From Niallia taxi (GTDB lineage Bacteria; Bacillota; Bacilli; Bacillales; Cytobacillaceae): a stretch of DNA of 64,000 nt. The notes beneath the pieces were generated by a model. The model had not been told where the DNA came from, did not search any database, and saw only the letters and a list, made by a program, of their open reading frames with translations. Location: contig NZ_RZTZ01000002.1 of NCBI RefSeq assembly GCF_004005475.1, positions 830,197 to 894,196 on the forward strand, written 5' to 3'. The stretch's first letter is position 1. Every line of letters begins with the position of its first letter. Shown piece after piece: positions 52,753 to 61,211 of the stretch. The position numbers and the translations under genes are program-made.

Positions 52753-53339
52753 TTTTATTAATTGATAATTATGATTCATTTACGTATAACCTGTATCAAT
52801 ATTTAGGAGAATTAGGCGAAGAAGTAAAAGTCGTACGAAATGACGAGCTAACAATAGAAGACATAAGGGCAATGGCTCCAAGGAGTATCGTCCTTTCTCC
52901 AGGTCCTGGCCGTCCAGAAAATGCAGGCATTTTAATAGAAGTGATTAAGAATTTGTATCAGGAATTTCCGATTTTAGGAATTTGCCTTGGCCATCAAGGA
53001 ATTGGCTATGCATTCGGTGCAGAGGTGAAAAAAGCAGACAATATCATGCATGGAAAAACCTCTTACTTAACTAATGTTCATACAAACACCATTTTTACAG
53101 AGCTTGCAGAGCCGATTGAAGTGATGCGCTATCATTCCCTTGTTATAAATAAAGACACACTACCAAGTGATTTTGAAATTTTGGCTGTGTCCAATGATGA
53201 TCAAGAAATCATGGCAATAAAACATAAACACCATCCACTTTACGGATTTCAGTTTCATCCTGAATCAATAGGAACAGATACAGGAAAGCAGCTGCTAGCG
53301 AACTTTATTAAAGAAACAAGAAAGGGTGTATTGAAATGA
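52749..53339 (+). CDS. trpG: Anthranilate synthase glutamine amidotransferase subunit
   Basis: 196 residues, class I glutamine amidotransferase. NYDSFTYNLYQYLGELG at the start, LSPGPGRPENAG, nucleophile Cys in GICLGHQGIGYAFG near residue 80, and FQFHPESIGTDTG with the catalytic His and Glu. Located inside the trp operon and overlapping both neighbours by 4 bp, unlike B. subtilis, where the shared pabA sits in the folate operon. Confidence 0.95.
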   Translation: MILLIDNYDSFTYNLYQYLGELGEEVKVVRNDELTIEDIRAMAPRSIVLSPGPGRPENAGILIEVIKNLYQEFPILGICLGHQGIGYAFGAEVKKADNIMHGKTSYLTNVHTNTIFTELAEPIEVMRYHSLVINKDTLPSDFEILAVSNDDQEIMAIKHKHHPLYGFQFHPESIGTDTGKQLLANFIKETRKGVLK

Positions 53340-54358
53340 AGCATTATTTACAAAGGGTAATGAATCGAGAGTCGCTGACAGAAGCAGAAATGCTTGAGGT
53401 ATCCAGAACATTTTTCACCAATAGTGTTACAGACAGTGAACTTGCTGCCTTTATAACAGCGTTGAAGCTTAAAGGAGAAAGTGTTGATGAAATTGTCGGT
53501 TTAGTGAAAGCTGTAAGGGAGCAAACTCTGAAATTCAGTCATGTTGCTGGCTGTATTGACAATTGCGGAACTGGCGGAGATGGTTCACACAGCTTTAACA
53601 TCAGCTCCACATCTGCTTTCGTCCTAGCAGGTGCAGGCATTCCAGTTGCGAAGCATGGCAACAGAAGTGTTTCAAGTAAAACGGGAAGCGCAGATGTACT
53701 GGAACACTTAGGAATACATTTAAATGTAACTCCAGAGCAAAATGAGCAGCAGCTGAAGGAAATCGGGATTACCTTCTTGTTCGCACAGCATGTCCAGCCG
53801 AAAATGGGCAGAATCATGAAGGTAAGAAGAGAGCTCGGTATTCCAACTATCTTTAATTTAATTGGTCCACTTACAAACCCGATTGAATTAGAAACACAGG
53901 TGCTTGGTATTTATCGAAGAGACTTTACAGAGCTGTTCGCTGAAAGCTTAAAGCGATTAGGACGAAAAAGAGCGGTTGTTTTAAATGGCGCTGGCGGCAT
54001 GGATGAAGCGTCCCTTCAAGGAGACAATGAACTGGTCATCTTAGAAGACGGCAACATCAGAAAAATAAATCTCCACCCAGAAGAGGTTAACCTGTCTGTT
54101 TACAGCAATGAAGCGATTCGTGGCGGCGATGCAAAGGAAAACGCAGACATCTTATTGAATGTATTAAAGGGAGAAAAAGGGGCCTATAAGGATACTGTGC
54201 TATTAAATGCAGGTATCGGCATTTATGCAGCAGGGAAAGCAGACAATATTGAAGGTGGGATAGAGCTTGCCAGAAACAGCATTGAAAGTGGCGCAGCTTT
54301 ATCTAAACTAGAGCAGTTAGTAGCAAACAGTTCATTGTATGAGAAAGCAGGGATATGA
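53336..54358 (+). CDS. trpD: Anthranilate phosphoribosyltransferase
   Basis: 340 residues. It transfers phosphoribose from PRPP to anthranilate. DNCGTGGDGSHSFNISSTSAFVLAGAG near 75-100 (PRPP loop), KHGNRSVSSKTGSADVLEHLG and FLFAQHVQPKMGRIMKVRRELGIPTIFNLIGPLTNP are all intact. ATG overlaps the trpG stop. Confidence 0.96.
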   Translation: MKHYLQRVMNRESLTEAEMLEVSRTFFTNSVTDSELAAFITALKLKGESVDEIVGLVKAVREQTLKFSHVAGCIDNCGTGGDGSHSFNISSTSAFVLAGAGIPVAKHGNRSVSSKTGSADVLEHLGIHLNVTPEQNEQQLKEIGITFLFAQHVQPKMGRIMKVRRELGIPTIFNLIGPLTNPIELETQVLGIYRRDFTELFAESLKRLGRKRAVVLNGAGGMDEASLQGDNELVILEDGNIRKINLHPEEVNLSVYSNEAIRGGDAKENADILLNVLKGEKGAYKDTVLLNAGIGIYAAGKADNIEGGIELARNSIESGAALSKLEQLVANSSLYEKAGI

Positions 54359-54359
54359 G

Positions 54360-55136
54360 ATGGCAACTATTTTAGATAAAATCATCGCAAAAAAGGCAGA
54401 TGTAGTAGAAGATTTAAAACAACAACAAGCGGTACTGCAAAACAGCCCCTTAATTCCAAAAAAATCTTTTATTGAAAAATTAGCAAATGCAGATCAGCTG
54501 GCTATTATTGCTGAATTCAAACGAGCCTCACCTTCAAAAGGGGATATTAATATCGGACTTGATCCAAAAGACCAAGGCTTAAAATATGCTCAGTATGGTG
54601 CAGACGGGATGTCTGTTTTGACAGACGGACCTTTCTTTAAGGGCAGCTATGAGGATTTAGAAAGAGTCAGCAGTGCTGTATCGATTCCCGTTTTGTGTAA
54701 AGATTTCATCATTGACGAAATTCAAATTGACTTTGCAAAGCATCATGGTGCAAGTCTTGTGCTGTTAATTGTAGCAGCCCTTGATGATGATAAGCTCCAC
54801 TCGCTGTATGAGTATGCTGTAGCAAAGGACTTGGAGGTGCTGATGGAAGTCCATAATGAAGAGGAGCTTGAGAGAGCTCTGCAAACAGACTGCAGCTTAA
54901 TTGGCGTCAACAACAGAGACTTAAAAACCTTTAACGTTTCCTTGGAAGTGACCGAACGACTTGCCCCAGCGATTAAAGCAGCAGGCAAGTATTTAGTCAG
55001 CGAAAGCGGGATTGCGACACAAGCAGATATTGACAGAGTTGTTGCAGCAGGGGCGAATGCTATTCTTGTTGGAGAAACGTTTATGAAAGCATCTAATTTA
55101 CGGGAAACATTAACGAGCATGAAAGTTAAGCTGTGA
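54360..55136 (+). CDS. trpC: Indole-3-glycerol phosphate synthase
   Basis: 258 residues, TIM barrel closing the indole ring. IIAEFKRASPSKGDIN, VLTDGPFFKGSYEDL, VLCKDFIIDEIQI, LIGVNNRDLKTF and LVSESGIAT are the expected blocks with catalytic Lys/Glu residues. ATG 54360 follows the trpD stop by 1 bp with AGGGATATGAG before it. Monofunctional (not fused to TrpF). Confidence 0.96.
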   Translation: MATILDKIIAKKADVVEDLKQQQAVLQNSPLIPKKSFIEKLANADQLAIIAEFKRASPSKGDINIGLDPKDQGLKYAQYGADGMSVLTDGPFFKGSYEDLERVSSAVSIPVLCKDFIIDEIQIDFAKHHGASLVLLIVAALDDDKLHSLYEYAVAKDLEVLMEVHNEEELERALQTDCSLIGVNNRDLKTFNVSLEVTERLAPAIKAAGKYLVSESGIATQADIDRVVAAGANAILVGETFMKASNLRETLTSMKVKL

Positions 55137-55148
55137 GGAAGTGAAAAC

Positions 55149-55757
55149 ATGAATGTTAAAATATGCGGAATAAGAGCAGAAGAAGAAGCGCTTTGTGCCG
55201 TACAAAACGGTGCAAAGGCAATCGGATTTGTGTTTGCAGACAGCAAGCGGAAAATTGATCCTAAAAATGCCAGAGCCATTATCGACAAGCTTCCTGAAGA
55301 TGTTTGGAAGGTTGGTGTGTTTGTAAATGAAACAAAGGAAAGAATCGAAGAAATCGTCCGAATTTCAGGCATCAATGTAATTCAGCTGCACGGAGATGAA
55401 TCAAGTGAATTCGCAGCATCCTTCCAACTACCAGTGATTAAGGCGTTTAGCATAAAAGGAGCAGAAGACTTAGCAGCAATCGCCGATTTCCAGTCCGATT
55501 ATATTCTGTTAGATAGTGCGCGTGAACGTTACTTTGGCGGAAATGGCAAAGTATTTGACTGGAATATCGTGAAGGATTATGACTTTAAGGGAAAAAAAGT
55601 CATTCTTGCAGGTGGCTTAAACAAGGAAAATGTTCGTTCAGCAAGCAATATGGTTAACCCATTTATGCTTGATGTATCAAGTGGTGTCGAAACAGACGGG
55701 AAAAAGGATTTACGGAAGATCGAGTCATTTTTAGGAGAAGCGATTCCTACATACTAA
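55149..55757 (+). CDS. trpF: Phosphoribosylanthranilate isomerase
   Basis: 202 residues, TIM barrel doing the Amadori rearrangement. VKICGIRAEEEAL with the catalytic Cys near residue 5, AIGFVFADSKRKI, VIQLHGDESSEF, ILLDSARERYFGGNGKVFDW (catalytic Asp) and LAGGLNKENV are intact. GAGGAAGTGAAAAC precedes the ATG. Confidence 0.95.
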   Translation: MNVKICGIRAEEEALCAVQNGAKAIGFVFADSKRKIDPKNARAIIDKLPEDVWKVGVFVNETKERIEEIVRISGINVIQLHGDESSEFAASFQLPVIKAFSIKGAEDLAAIADFQSDYILLDSARERYFGGNGKVFDWNIVKDYDFKGKKVILAGGLNKENVRSASNMVNPFMLDVSSGVETDGKKDLRKIESFLGEAIPTY

Positions 55758-55775
55758 ATAAGGAGGCAGCACATC

Positions 55776-56993
55776 ATGACAGTAAACTATTCATTTCCAG
55801 ACAAAACAGGACATTTCGGAATCTACGGGGGAAGATATGTTCCAGAAACATTGATGACAGCAGTAGTTGAGCTAGAAAATGCCTATATCGAGGCAAAAAA
55901 GGACCCAGCCTTTCAAGAGGAATTAGACTATTTATTGAAGGACTATGTTGGCAGAGAAACACCGCTTTATTATGCAAAAAGACTAACGAAGCATTTAAAC
56001 GGTGCGAAAATTTACTTGAAAAGAGAAGATTTAAATCACACAGGTGCACATAAAATCAACAACGCAATTGGCCAGGCCCTACTGGCAAAAAGAATGGGCA
56101 AAACAAAGGTAGTTGCCGAAACTGGAGCTGGTCAGCACGGAGTTGCTACAGCGACAGCTTGTGCATTACTTGGATTAGAATGCACGATCTTTATGGGCGA
56201 AGAGGATATCAGAAGGCAAAAGCTGAACGTATTCCGAATGGAAATGCTTGGTGCAAAGGTGGAAAGTGTTACCTCAGGAAGTGCTACCTTGAAGGATGCA
56301 TGTAATGAGGCATTACGCTACTGGGTGACAAATGTGATGGATACACACTATATTCTTGGTTCTGTTATGGGACCACATCCATTTCCAATGATGGTTCGCG
56401 ATTTCCAAAGTGTGATCGGAACAGAGACGAAGGCACAGTTCCTTGAAAAGGAAGGAAGATTACCAGAAGCAGTCATTGCTTGTATCGGCGGCGGCAGCAA
56501 TGCAATGGGAATGTTCTATCCATTCATTAAGGACGAGGAAGTAGCTCTTTATGGCGTCGAAGCATCAGGACACGGTCTGCATACAGATAAACATGCTGCA
56601 TCATTAACAAAAGGGAAACCGGGCGTATTGCATGGCTCCTATATGTACCTGTTACAGGATGAAGATGGACAAATTCAAGAGGCACATAGCATTTCCGCTG
56701 GCCTTGATTATCCTGGAGTTGGTCCAGAGCACAGCTATTTAAACGATATTGGCAGAGTGAACTATGAATCAGTTACAGATGATGAAGCTTTTGAAGCATT
56801 GCAGCTGCTATGTCGTCTTGAAGGAATTATTCCTGCATTAGAAAGCTCTCATGCAATCGCCTATTGCTTAAAGCATGCTCCAAAAATGAAAGAGTCAGAA
56901 GCGATTGTTGTTTGTCTATCAGGTAGAGGAGATAAGGATGTTAATACAGTAATGGAAAGAATGGGAGTGACTAGTAATGACGACAATTGCTGA
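55776..56993 (+). CDS. trpB: Tryptophan synthase beta subunit
   Basis: 405 residues, PLP enzyme joining indole and serine. The PLP lysine lies in [19 protein letters not shown] near residue 95, the [20 protein letters not shown] loop follows, and [14 protein letters not shown] binds phosphate. TrpB1 type. AAGGAGGCAGCACATC precedes the ATG. Overlaps trpA by 17 bp. Confidence 0.97.
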   Translation: MTVNYSFPDKTGHFGIYGGRYVPETLMTAVVELENAYIEAKKDPAFQEELDYLLKDYVGRETPLYYAKRLTKHLNGAKIYLKREDLNHTGAHKINNAIGQALLAKRMGKTKVVAETGAGQHGVATATACALLGLECTIFMGEEDIRRQKLNVFRMEMLGAKVESVTSGSATLKDACNEALRYWVTNVMDTHYILGSVMGPHPFPMMVRDFQSVIGTETKAQFLEKEGRLPEAVIACIGGGSNAMGMFYPFIKDEEVALYGVEASGHGLHTDKHAASLTKGKPGVLHGSYMYLLQDEDGQIQEAHSISAGLDYPGVGPEHSYLNDIGRVNYESVTDDEAFEALQLLCRLEGIIPALESSHAIAYCLKHAPKMKESEAIVVCLSGRGDKDVNTVMERMGVTSNDDNC

Positions 56994-57756
56994 ACGTTTT
57001 GACGAAGTGAAAAGAAATGGCGACAAAGCCTTTGTTCCATATATTATGGCAGGCGACGGTGGCTTGGAAACATTAGAGGAAAAAATTAAATTTCTTGAAA
57101 ATGCCGGAGCAACAGCAATTGAGCTTGGCATCCCATTTTCCGACCCTGTTGCAGATGGACCAATCATCCAAGCTGCCGGAATTCGTGCACTTCAAGCAGG
57201 AACAACATTAAAAAAAGTATTTGATACTTTAGCCTCCTTTCGTGAGACGACAACAATTCCGATTGTTTTTATGACCTATTTAAATCCAATTTTGGCTTAT
57301 GGCATCGAGGCATTTTTTGCATCATGTGAGAAATCTGGCGTAAACGGATTAATTGTCCCTGATATGCCGATTGAAGAAGAGGGATTACTACTGTCCTCTG
57401 CCCAAAAGCATCAAGTCGAAATTATTCGCCTCGTCACATTGACTAGTTCAATTGATAGAATTGCGGAGATTGCCAAAAAAGGAAACGGTTTTTTATATGC
57501 GGTTACTGTAACAGGAATAACTGGCTCGCGCACAGTATTCCAATCGCAATTAGGTGAACATTTGCATAAGGTGAAAGAAGTAAGTCCCATTCCTGTATTG
57601 GCAGGCTTCGGCATCTCCACACCTGAGCATGTTAAGGAAATGACTAAGCATTGTGATGGCGTTATTGTCGGCAGCAAAATTGTCGAGCTGTTTCATAGCA
57701 ATGAATTAGATGAAATCAAAAGCTTAATAGCAGCAAGCAAGAAGGTATCCGTTTAG
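56977..57756 (+). CDS. trpA: Tryptophan synthase alpha subunit
   Basis: 259 residues, TIM barrel releasing indole from indole-3-glycerol phosphate. [40 protein letters not shown] (catalytic Glu and Asp), [13 protein letters not shown] and [13 protein letters not shown] are intact. Last gene of trpEGDCFBA, followed by a hairpin terminator. Note AGDGG replaces the more common AGDP in the first motif. Confidence 0.95.
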   Translation: MTTIAERFDEVKRNGDKAFVPYIMAGDGGLETLEEKIKFLENAGATAIELGIPFSDPVADGPIIQAAGIRALQAGTTLKKVFDTLASFRETTTIPIVFMTYLNPILAYGIEAFFASCEKSGVNGLIVPDMPIEEEGLLLSSAQKHQVEIIRLVTLTSSIDRIAEIAKKGNGFLYAVTVTGITGSRTVFQSQLGEHLHKVKEVSPIPVLAGFGISTPEHVKEMTKHCDGVIVGSKIVELFHSNELDEIKSLIAASKKVSV

Positions 57757-57780
57757 GATTATCCTCTGCAATTTTTAGAA

Positions 57781-57818
57781 AATAAAACTGGTGGATATAC
57801 TGTCTGCCAGTTTTATTT
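57781..57818 (+). terminator. Terminator after trpA
   Basis: AATAAAACTGG (57781-57791) and CCAGTTTTATT (57807-57817), 15-nt loop, T-rich right arm and tail. Confidence 0.8.
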
Positions 57819-57914
57819 GTTTGAAGAGAATATTTCCTTTTGACGATTATTTTGTTTATTAGTGATAAACCAATGGCGTAAAATAATATTAATAAAATAG
57901 GATGGAGGAAATGT

Positions 57915-58205
57915 ATGATTGCGATTGTTTTTCTTACCTTAGTTATTTTATTGATTCCATTTATGTTTCTTTCAAAAAATTCCAAAAAACAAACAATAGA
58001 ACGTAAAAGCCTGCTCTTTTTAGGCTACATCATTTGTGCTGCACCTATGATTTATGTCGTTATAGATGATAGGATAAATGATTACGAAGATGCTAATATT
58101 GGGTTGGGACTGGGGATATTTTTGACATGGGGCCTTACAGCCTGCGTTTATTTAGGATGGTGCATTTTTTCTGTTATAAAAGCAATCCGTAAAGCTAATA
58201 AATAG
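57915..58205 (+). CDS. Small three-helix membrane protein, unknown function
   Basis: 96 residues: helices near 1-19, 31-51 and 64-88, separated by basic KNSKKQTIERK and acidic DDRINDYEDAN loops. No family recognised. AGGATGGAGGAAATGT precedes the ATG, which supports translation. No partner genes; the repeat copy 3 spacer follows. Confidence 0.65.
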   Translation: MIAIVFLTLVILLIPFMFLSKNSKKQTIERKSLLFLGYIICAAPMIYVVIDDRINDYEDANIGLGLGIFLTWGLTACVYLGWCIFSVIKAIRKANK

Positions 58206-58430
58206 ATTTTTGAGTTGGACTTCTTTTGGAGCCAATGAATAATGGTGATTTTGTCATTGGCGAGAAGAACATAAGAATGAATGAAAGGCTCAAGTGTACT
58301 TGTAGCAAGTGTTTAAACAACAAAACGATATGAGGCAAGAAATATAACGAAATAAACGTGAGTAATAAATAATTTCATCTCACAATTGAAAGAGTAGGGC
58401 TTGAAAGTATACATACAATATAGCTTTAAA

Positions 58431-58570
58431 AGTAGTTCGTTTCATTGCGCTTACCCCACTCGTTTTCCGCGGCGAAAGCTTGAGACTCCTTCGCTTCCCC
58501 CCTTCGGAGTCTTTAGCCTTTCCTCTATTTCTAAGCAGGAGACGAGTGGCCACGGCTCCATTCCACTGAG
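58431..58570 (-). repeat. Fold-back intergenic repeat, copy 3
   Basis: Minus-strand copy about 140 bp long: read in reverse it begins CTCAGTGGAATGGAGCCGTG and ends CAATGAAACGAACTAC. It has diverged in the central stem (GACTCC/GGAGTC in place of the GACCCCG form), yet the stem pairing is kept by changes on both sides. The spacer 58206-58787 otherwise holds only the TetR operator and promoter at its right end. Confidence 0.82.
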
Positions 58571-58726
58571 ATTTTCAACTATTGTATGCAAACAATAAAC
58601 ACCATATAAAAACATCCGAACTATTAGCCTTATTGTTTATTAAAATTGGTTAGCTGTATCCTGAACCTAACTACTTATATTCAAAACACTTTTAATATGT
58701 ATGTAAAAGATAGGAAAAACAGTTGC

Positions 58727-58749
58727 GATAACTAATGGTATTAGTTATC
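58727..58749. promoter_or_regulatory. Perfect TetR-type operator before the MBL-TetR pair
   Basis: GATAACTAAT (58727-58736), GGT, ATTAGTTATC (58740-58749): a 10-bp perfect inverted repeat with a 3-bp centre, 38 bp before the MBL gene. Likely bound by the TetR protein encoded at 59516. Confidence 0.7.
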
Positions 58750-58787
58750 ATATTAATTATATTAGTTTTAACGATGAGAGGAGCAAA

Positions 58788-59489
58788 ATGATGAAAATAA
58801 CAAAAATTGGTAATGTTTATCAACTTTCCTTTATGCCCCGGTTCTTTCCTGTTAATTGTTATTTTGTTGAAGAAAAGGAAGGCTTGACCTTGATTGATTG
58901 TGCTTTACCGTACAGCAGTAAACATATTCTTGCAGCTGCTAAGAAAGTAAATAAACCTATTACTCGGATTGTGCTGACACATGCCCATGATGACCATGTT
59001 GGATCATTGGACGCACTAAAGGAAGCATTACCACATGCTCCTGTCTATATTTCTAGACGAGATTCTCGCCTTCTAAAAGGGGATACTGGACTTGAATCAG
59101 GGGAGCCTGATACTCCTATTCGCGGGGGAGTACCTAAAAAGATAATAACGAAGCCGGATATATTGTTAGAGGACGGCGATGAAATAGGAGCTTTGCTGAC
59201 CATTTCGACTCCTGGACACACTCCAGGTTCATTATCCTTTTTCGATAAAAGCAGCAGAGCAATAATTACAGGCGACGCCTTGCAAACACGAGGAGGAGTA
59301 GCTGTTGCGGGTCAACTAAATCCGCTATTTCCATTTCCCGCATTTGCGACATGGAATAAGGAGCTTGCTTTAAACAGTGCAAACAAACTGCTGGAATTAT
59401 CTCCTTATGTCCTTGCTGTCGGCCATGGTAAGATGATTACAGACCCAGCTGGTCTTATGAAAAAGGCAATAGAACGCAGTCAAAAATAA
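58788..59489 (+). CDS. MBL-fold metallo-hydrolase
   Basis: 233 residues of the metallo-beta-lactamase superfamily. VLTHAHDDHVGSLD (His65, His67, Asp69, His70), STPGHTPGSLSFF (His), TGDALQTRGG (Asp) and VGHGK (His) form the dinuclear zinc site. Possible roles include lactonase, glyoxalase II-like or phosphodiesterase; not resolvable here. GAGAGGAGCAAA precedes two ATGs (58788 and 58791). The TetR gene follows by 26 bp, so the pair is an operon under the upstream palindrome. Confidence 0.88.
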   Translation: MMKITKIGNVYQLSFMPRFFPVNCYFVEEKEGLTLIDCALPYSSKHILAAAKKVNKPITRIVLTHAHDDHVGSLDALKEALPHAPVYISRRDSRLLKGDTGLESGEPDTPIRGGVPKKIITKPDILLEDGDEIGALLTISTPGHTPGSLSFFDKSSRAIITGDALQTRGGVAVAGQLNPLFPFPAFATWNKELALNSANKLLELSPYVLAVGHGKMITDPAGLMKKAIERSQK

Positions 59490-59515
59490 AGAGAAGCTCG
59501 AAAGGAAGTTCCGAT

Positions 59516-60085
59516 ATGTCGCCGAGACCTGGACTCGATTTACAAACGATTTTAAAAACTGCTACAAAACTCGCTGATACAAATGGTCTTGAAGCAGTTA
59601 CTTTAGCTACATTAGCTAAAACGCTGCAAGTTAAATCACCGTCCCTATATAATCATGTAAAAGGATTACAAGTATTAAAAATTGAAATGGCAAAATACGG
59701 CTATCGGCAGCTGAATGACCAATTAGCTGAAGCTGCCATTGGCCGCTCGCAAGATGCTGCTGTTCATCATCTCGGCAAGACGTATGTAAGCTTTGTCCGC
59801 AGTCACCCTGGGCTATATGAGGCAATGCTTCGTGCACCTCGTGCAGCAGATGAGGAGCTCGAAGCAATTCAAAGCAGAAGTATTCAAATCGTCCTTCAGG
59901 TGATGAACGAATACAAGCTTGGCGAGGAAGAAACCCTGCATGCTGTCAGGGGATTAAGAAGTATTCTGCATGGTTTCGCTTCACTCGAACAAAACGGGGA
60001 ATTTGGTTTGCCATTAAAGCTGGATATAAGCTTAGAGCTGGCGTTAAATGCTTATCTTGCAGGAATTAAAGCATTAAATATATAG
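59516..60085 (+). CDS. TetR/AcrR-family regulator (WHG/TetR_C_33 type)
   Basis: 189 residues. N-terminal TetR helix-turn-helix (LQTILKTATKLADTNGLEAVTLATLAKTLQVKSPSLYNHVKG, about 9-50) and a C-terminal ligand domain including VRSHPGLYEAMLRAP and GLRSILHGFASLEQNGEFGLP, as in TetR_C_33/WHG-domain proteins. Downstream of and co-transcribed with the MBL hydrolase, whose promoter carries its probable operator. AAAGGAAGTTCCGAT precedes the ATG. Confidence 0.88.
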   Translation: MSPRPGLDLQTILKTATKLADTNGLEAVTLATLAKTLQVKSPSLYNHVKGLQVLKIEMAKYGYRQLNDQLAEAAIGRSQDAAVHHLGKTYVSFVRSHPGLYEAMLRAPRAADEELEAIQSRSIQIVLQVMNEYKLGEEETLHAVRGLRSILHGFASLEQNGEFGLPLKLDISLELALNAYLAGIKALNI

Positions 60086-60455
60086 TAATAGTTCTTTATG
60101 TGGAAGCTGATTGGTTGACTAAATTGGCTATATAAATAAATGGTTTGCTTGTATTTTTAGTAAGTATTTATTTGTACAGTTAGCCTGGCTGTTAGTTATT
60201 TTATTATTATTTAGTCCTGATTTTTCCATGTTAGTCTAATTAATCAATAATCAATTAAGCTCCATCTGTTATAACCTCTATTTCACACACATCTAGTGGC
60301 CGTCATTGTGATAATGACAGGATATATGGTCACTGGATGCATTTGGTTTCATCCTATGGGGTAAAGTACCTTCAAAATGTTAAAATTACACAAATAAATA
60401 GACTATAATCGTAATAAAAACCTTTCATTTGACAGGAGCATAGGATTATACTAAA
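60086..60455. other. 370-bp spacer with a nested hairpin
   Basis: No gene. GTCATT (60302-60307)/AATGAC (60313-60318) form a small stem inside an imperfect outer pairing of CTAGTGGCC and GGTCACTGG (about 60293-60347). This could be a structured transcript 3' end, but it lacks a T tail. Otherwise plain A+T-rich sequence. Confidence 0.3.
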
Positions 60456-60484
60456 TTAATAATGAATTATTAATTCATTATTAA
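60456..60484. promoter_or_regulatory. TetR operator before the second TetR gene
   Basis: TTAATAATGAAT (60456-60467), TATTA, ATTCATTATTAA (60473-60484): a 12-bp perfect inverted repeat immediately before the coding start. Its core AATGAAT-N5-ATTCATT recurs at 61167-61185 before the amidohydrolase gene. Confidence 0.75.
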
Positions 60485-60487
60485 GAG

Positions 60488-61102
60488 GTGTTTATTATTC
60501 AAGCAAAAAAAGAGGAAGTAAAAAAACAAATGGAAGCTGCGGCATTGAAAGTTTTTTTTGAAAAAGGATTTTCAAAGGCGAAAATGAGTGATATTGCAGA
60601 AGAAATTAATATTTCAGTTGGCAATATATATACGTATTTTAAAAACAAAAATGAGCTGTTTTATACAGTAATTCCAGCGTCTTTAGTAGATTATTTGCAA
60701 AAAATATTAGTGGAAAGCATACATATCGTAAATCAGAACTTTTTGGACGATACGAATGAAAAAGAGGCTGCAATTTATCAAGAACAAATCCATCTATTAA
60801 CAGAATATCATATGCAAATTGTCATTATTTTTGAAAAAAGTCATGGTACTATTTACAGCAATGCCAAAAACGAACTAATAGATTTAATGATCGCAACAAA
60901 AAAGCCGTACATGAAGGACACCTACCAAAAATCCGATATTAACAAGGAAGAAAATATGATTTTATTAAACATTCTTGCTAATAGCTTCGTCGATATGATA
61001 TTGGATTTACTAAAGCGTGAGATGAGCGTAGAAAGCAGAAAACGAATTTTTGAGATGCTTAGTATTTACCGACTGCATGGAGTGAAAAGCTTAAATCAAT
61101 AG
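60488..61102 (+). CDS. TetR/AcrR-family regulator
   Basis: Up to 204 residues. TetR DNA-binding domain (VKKQMEAAALKVFFEKGFSKAKMSDIAEEINISVGNIYTYFKNKNELF, about 12-60) and a ligand domain of unrecognised type. Start uncertain: GTG 60488 is itself part of the best ribosome site AAGAGGTG, which would rather serve a non-canonical ATT at 60494 or 60497; ATG 60533 is the next normal start but would trim the first helix. The palindromic operator touching its start implies autorepression, and the matching site before 61212 makes the amidohydrolase its target. Confidence 0.82.
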   Translation: MFIIQAKKEEVKKQMEAAALKVFFEKGFSKAKMSDIAEEINISVGNIYTYFKNKNELFYTVIPASLVDYLQKILVESIHIVNQNFLDDTNEKEAAIYQEQIHLLTEYHMQIVIIFEKSHGTIYSNAKNELIDLMIATKKPYMKDTYQKSDINKEENMILLNILANSFVDMILDLLKREMSVESRKRIFEMLSIYRLHGVKSLNQ

Positions 61103-61166
61103 CAAGTGATTCACCGATATACGTCCAAATTGTATAAAGGTGCTATCGCTTTTTTTTACCATCAAA

Positions 61167-61185
61167 AATGAATTGTTTATTCATT
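61167..61185. promoter_or_regulatory. TetR operator before the amidohydrolase gene
   Basis: AATGAAT (61167-61173), TGTTT, ATTCATT (61179-61185), the same half-sites and spacing as the operator at 60456-60484. It lies 10 bp before the ribosome site. Confidence 0.7.
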
Positions 61186-61211
61186 ATTATATGTAAGGAG
61201 GACAATTTTTC

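Noticed and set aside
54743..55375. 210-codon antisense frame across trpC/trpF
   Set aside because: Opposite to two certain genes with full family motifs; Ser/Ala/Leu-rich translation is typical of antisense shadow.
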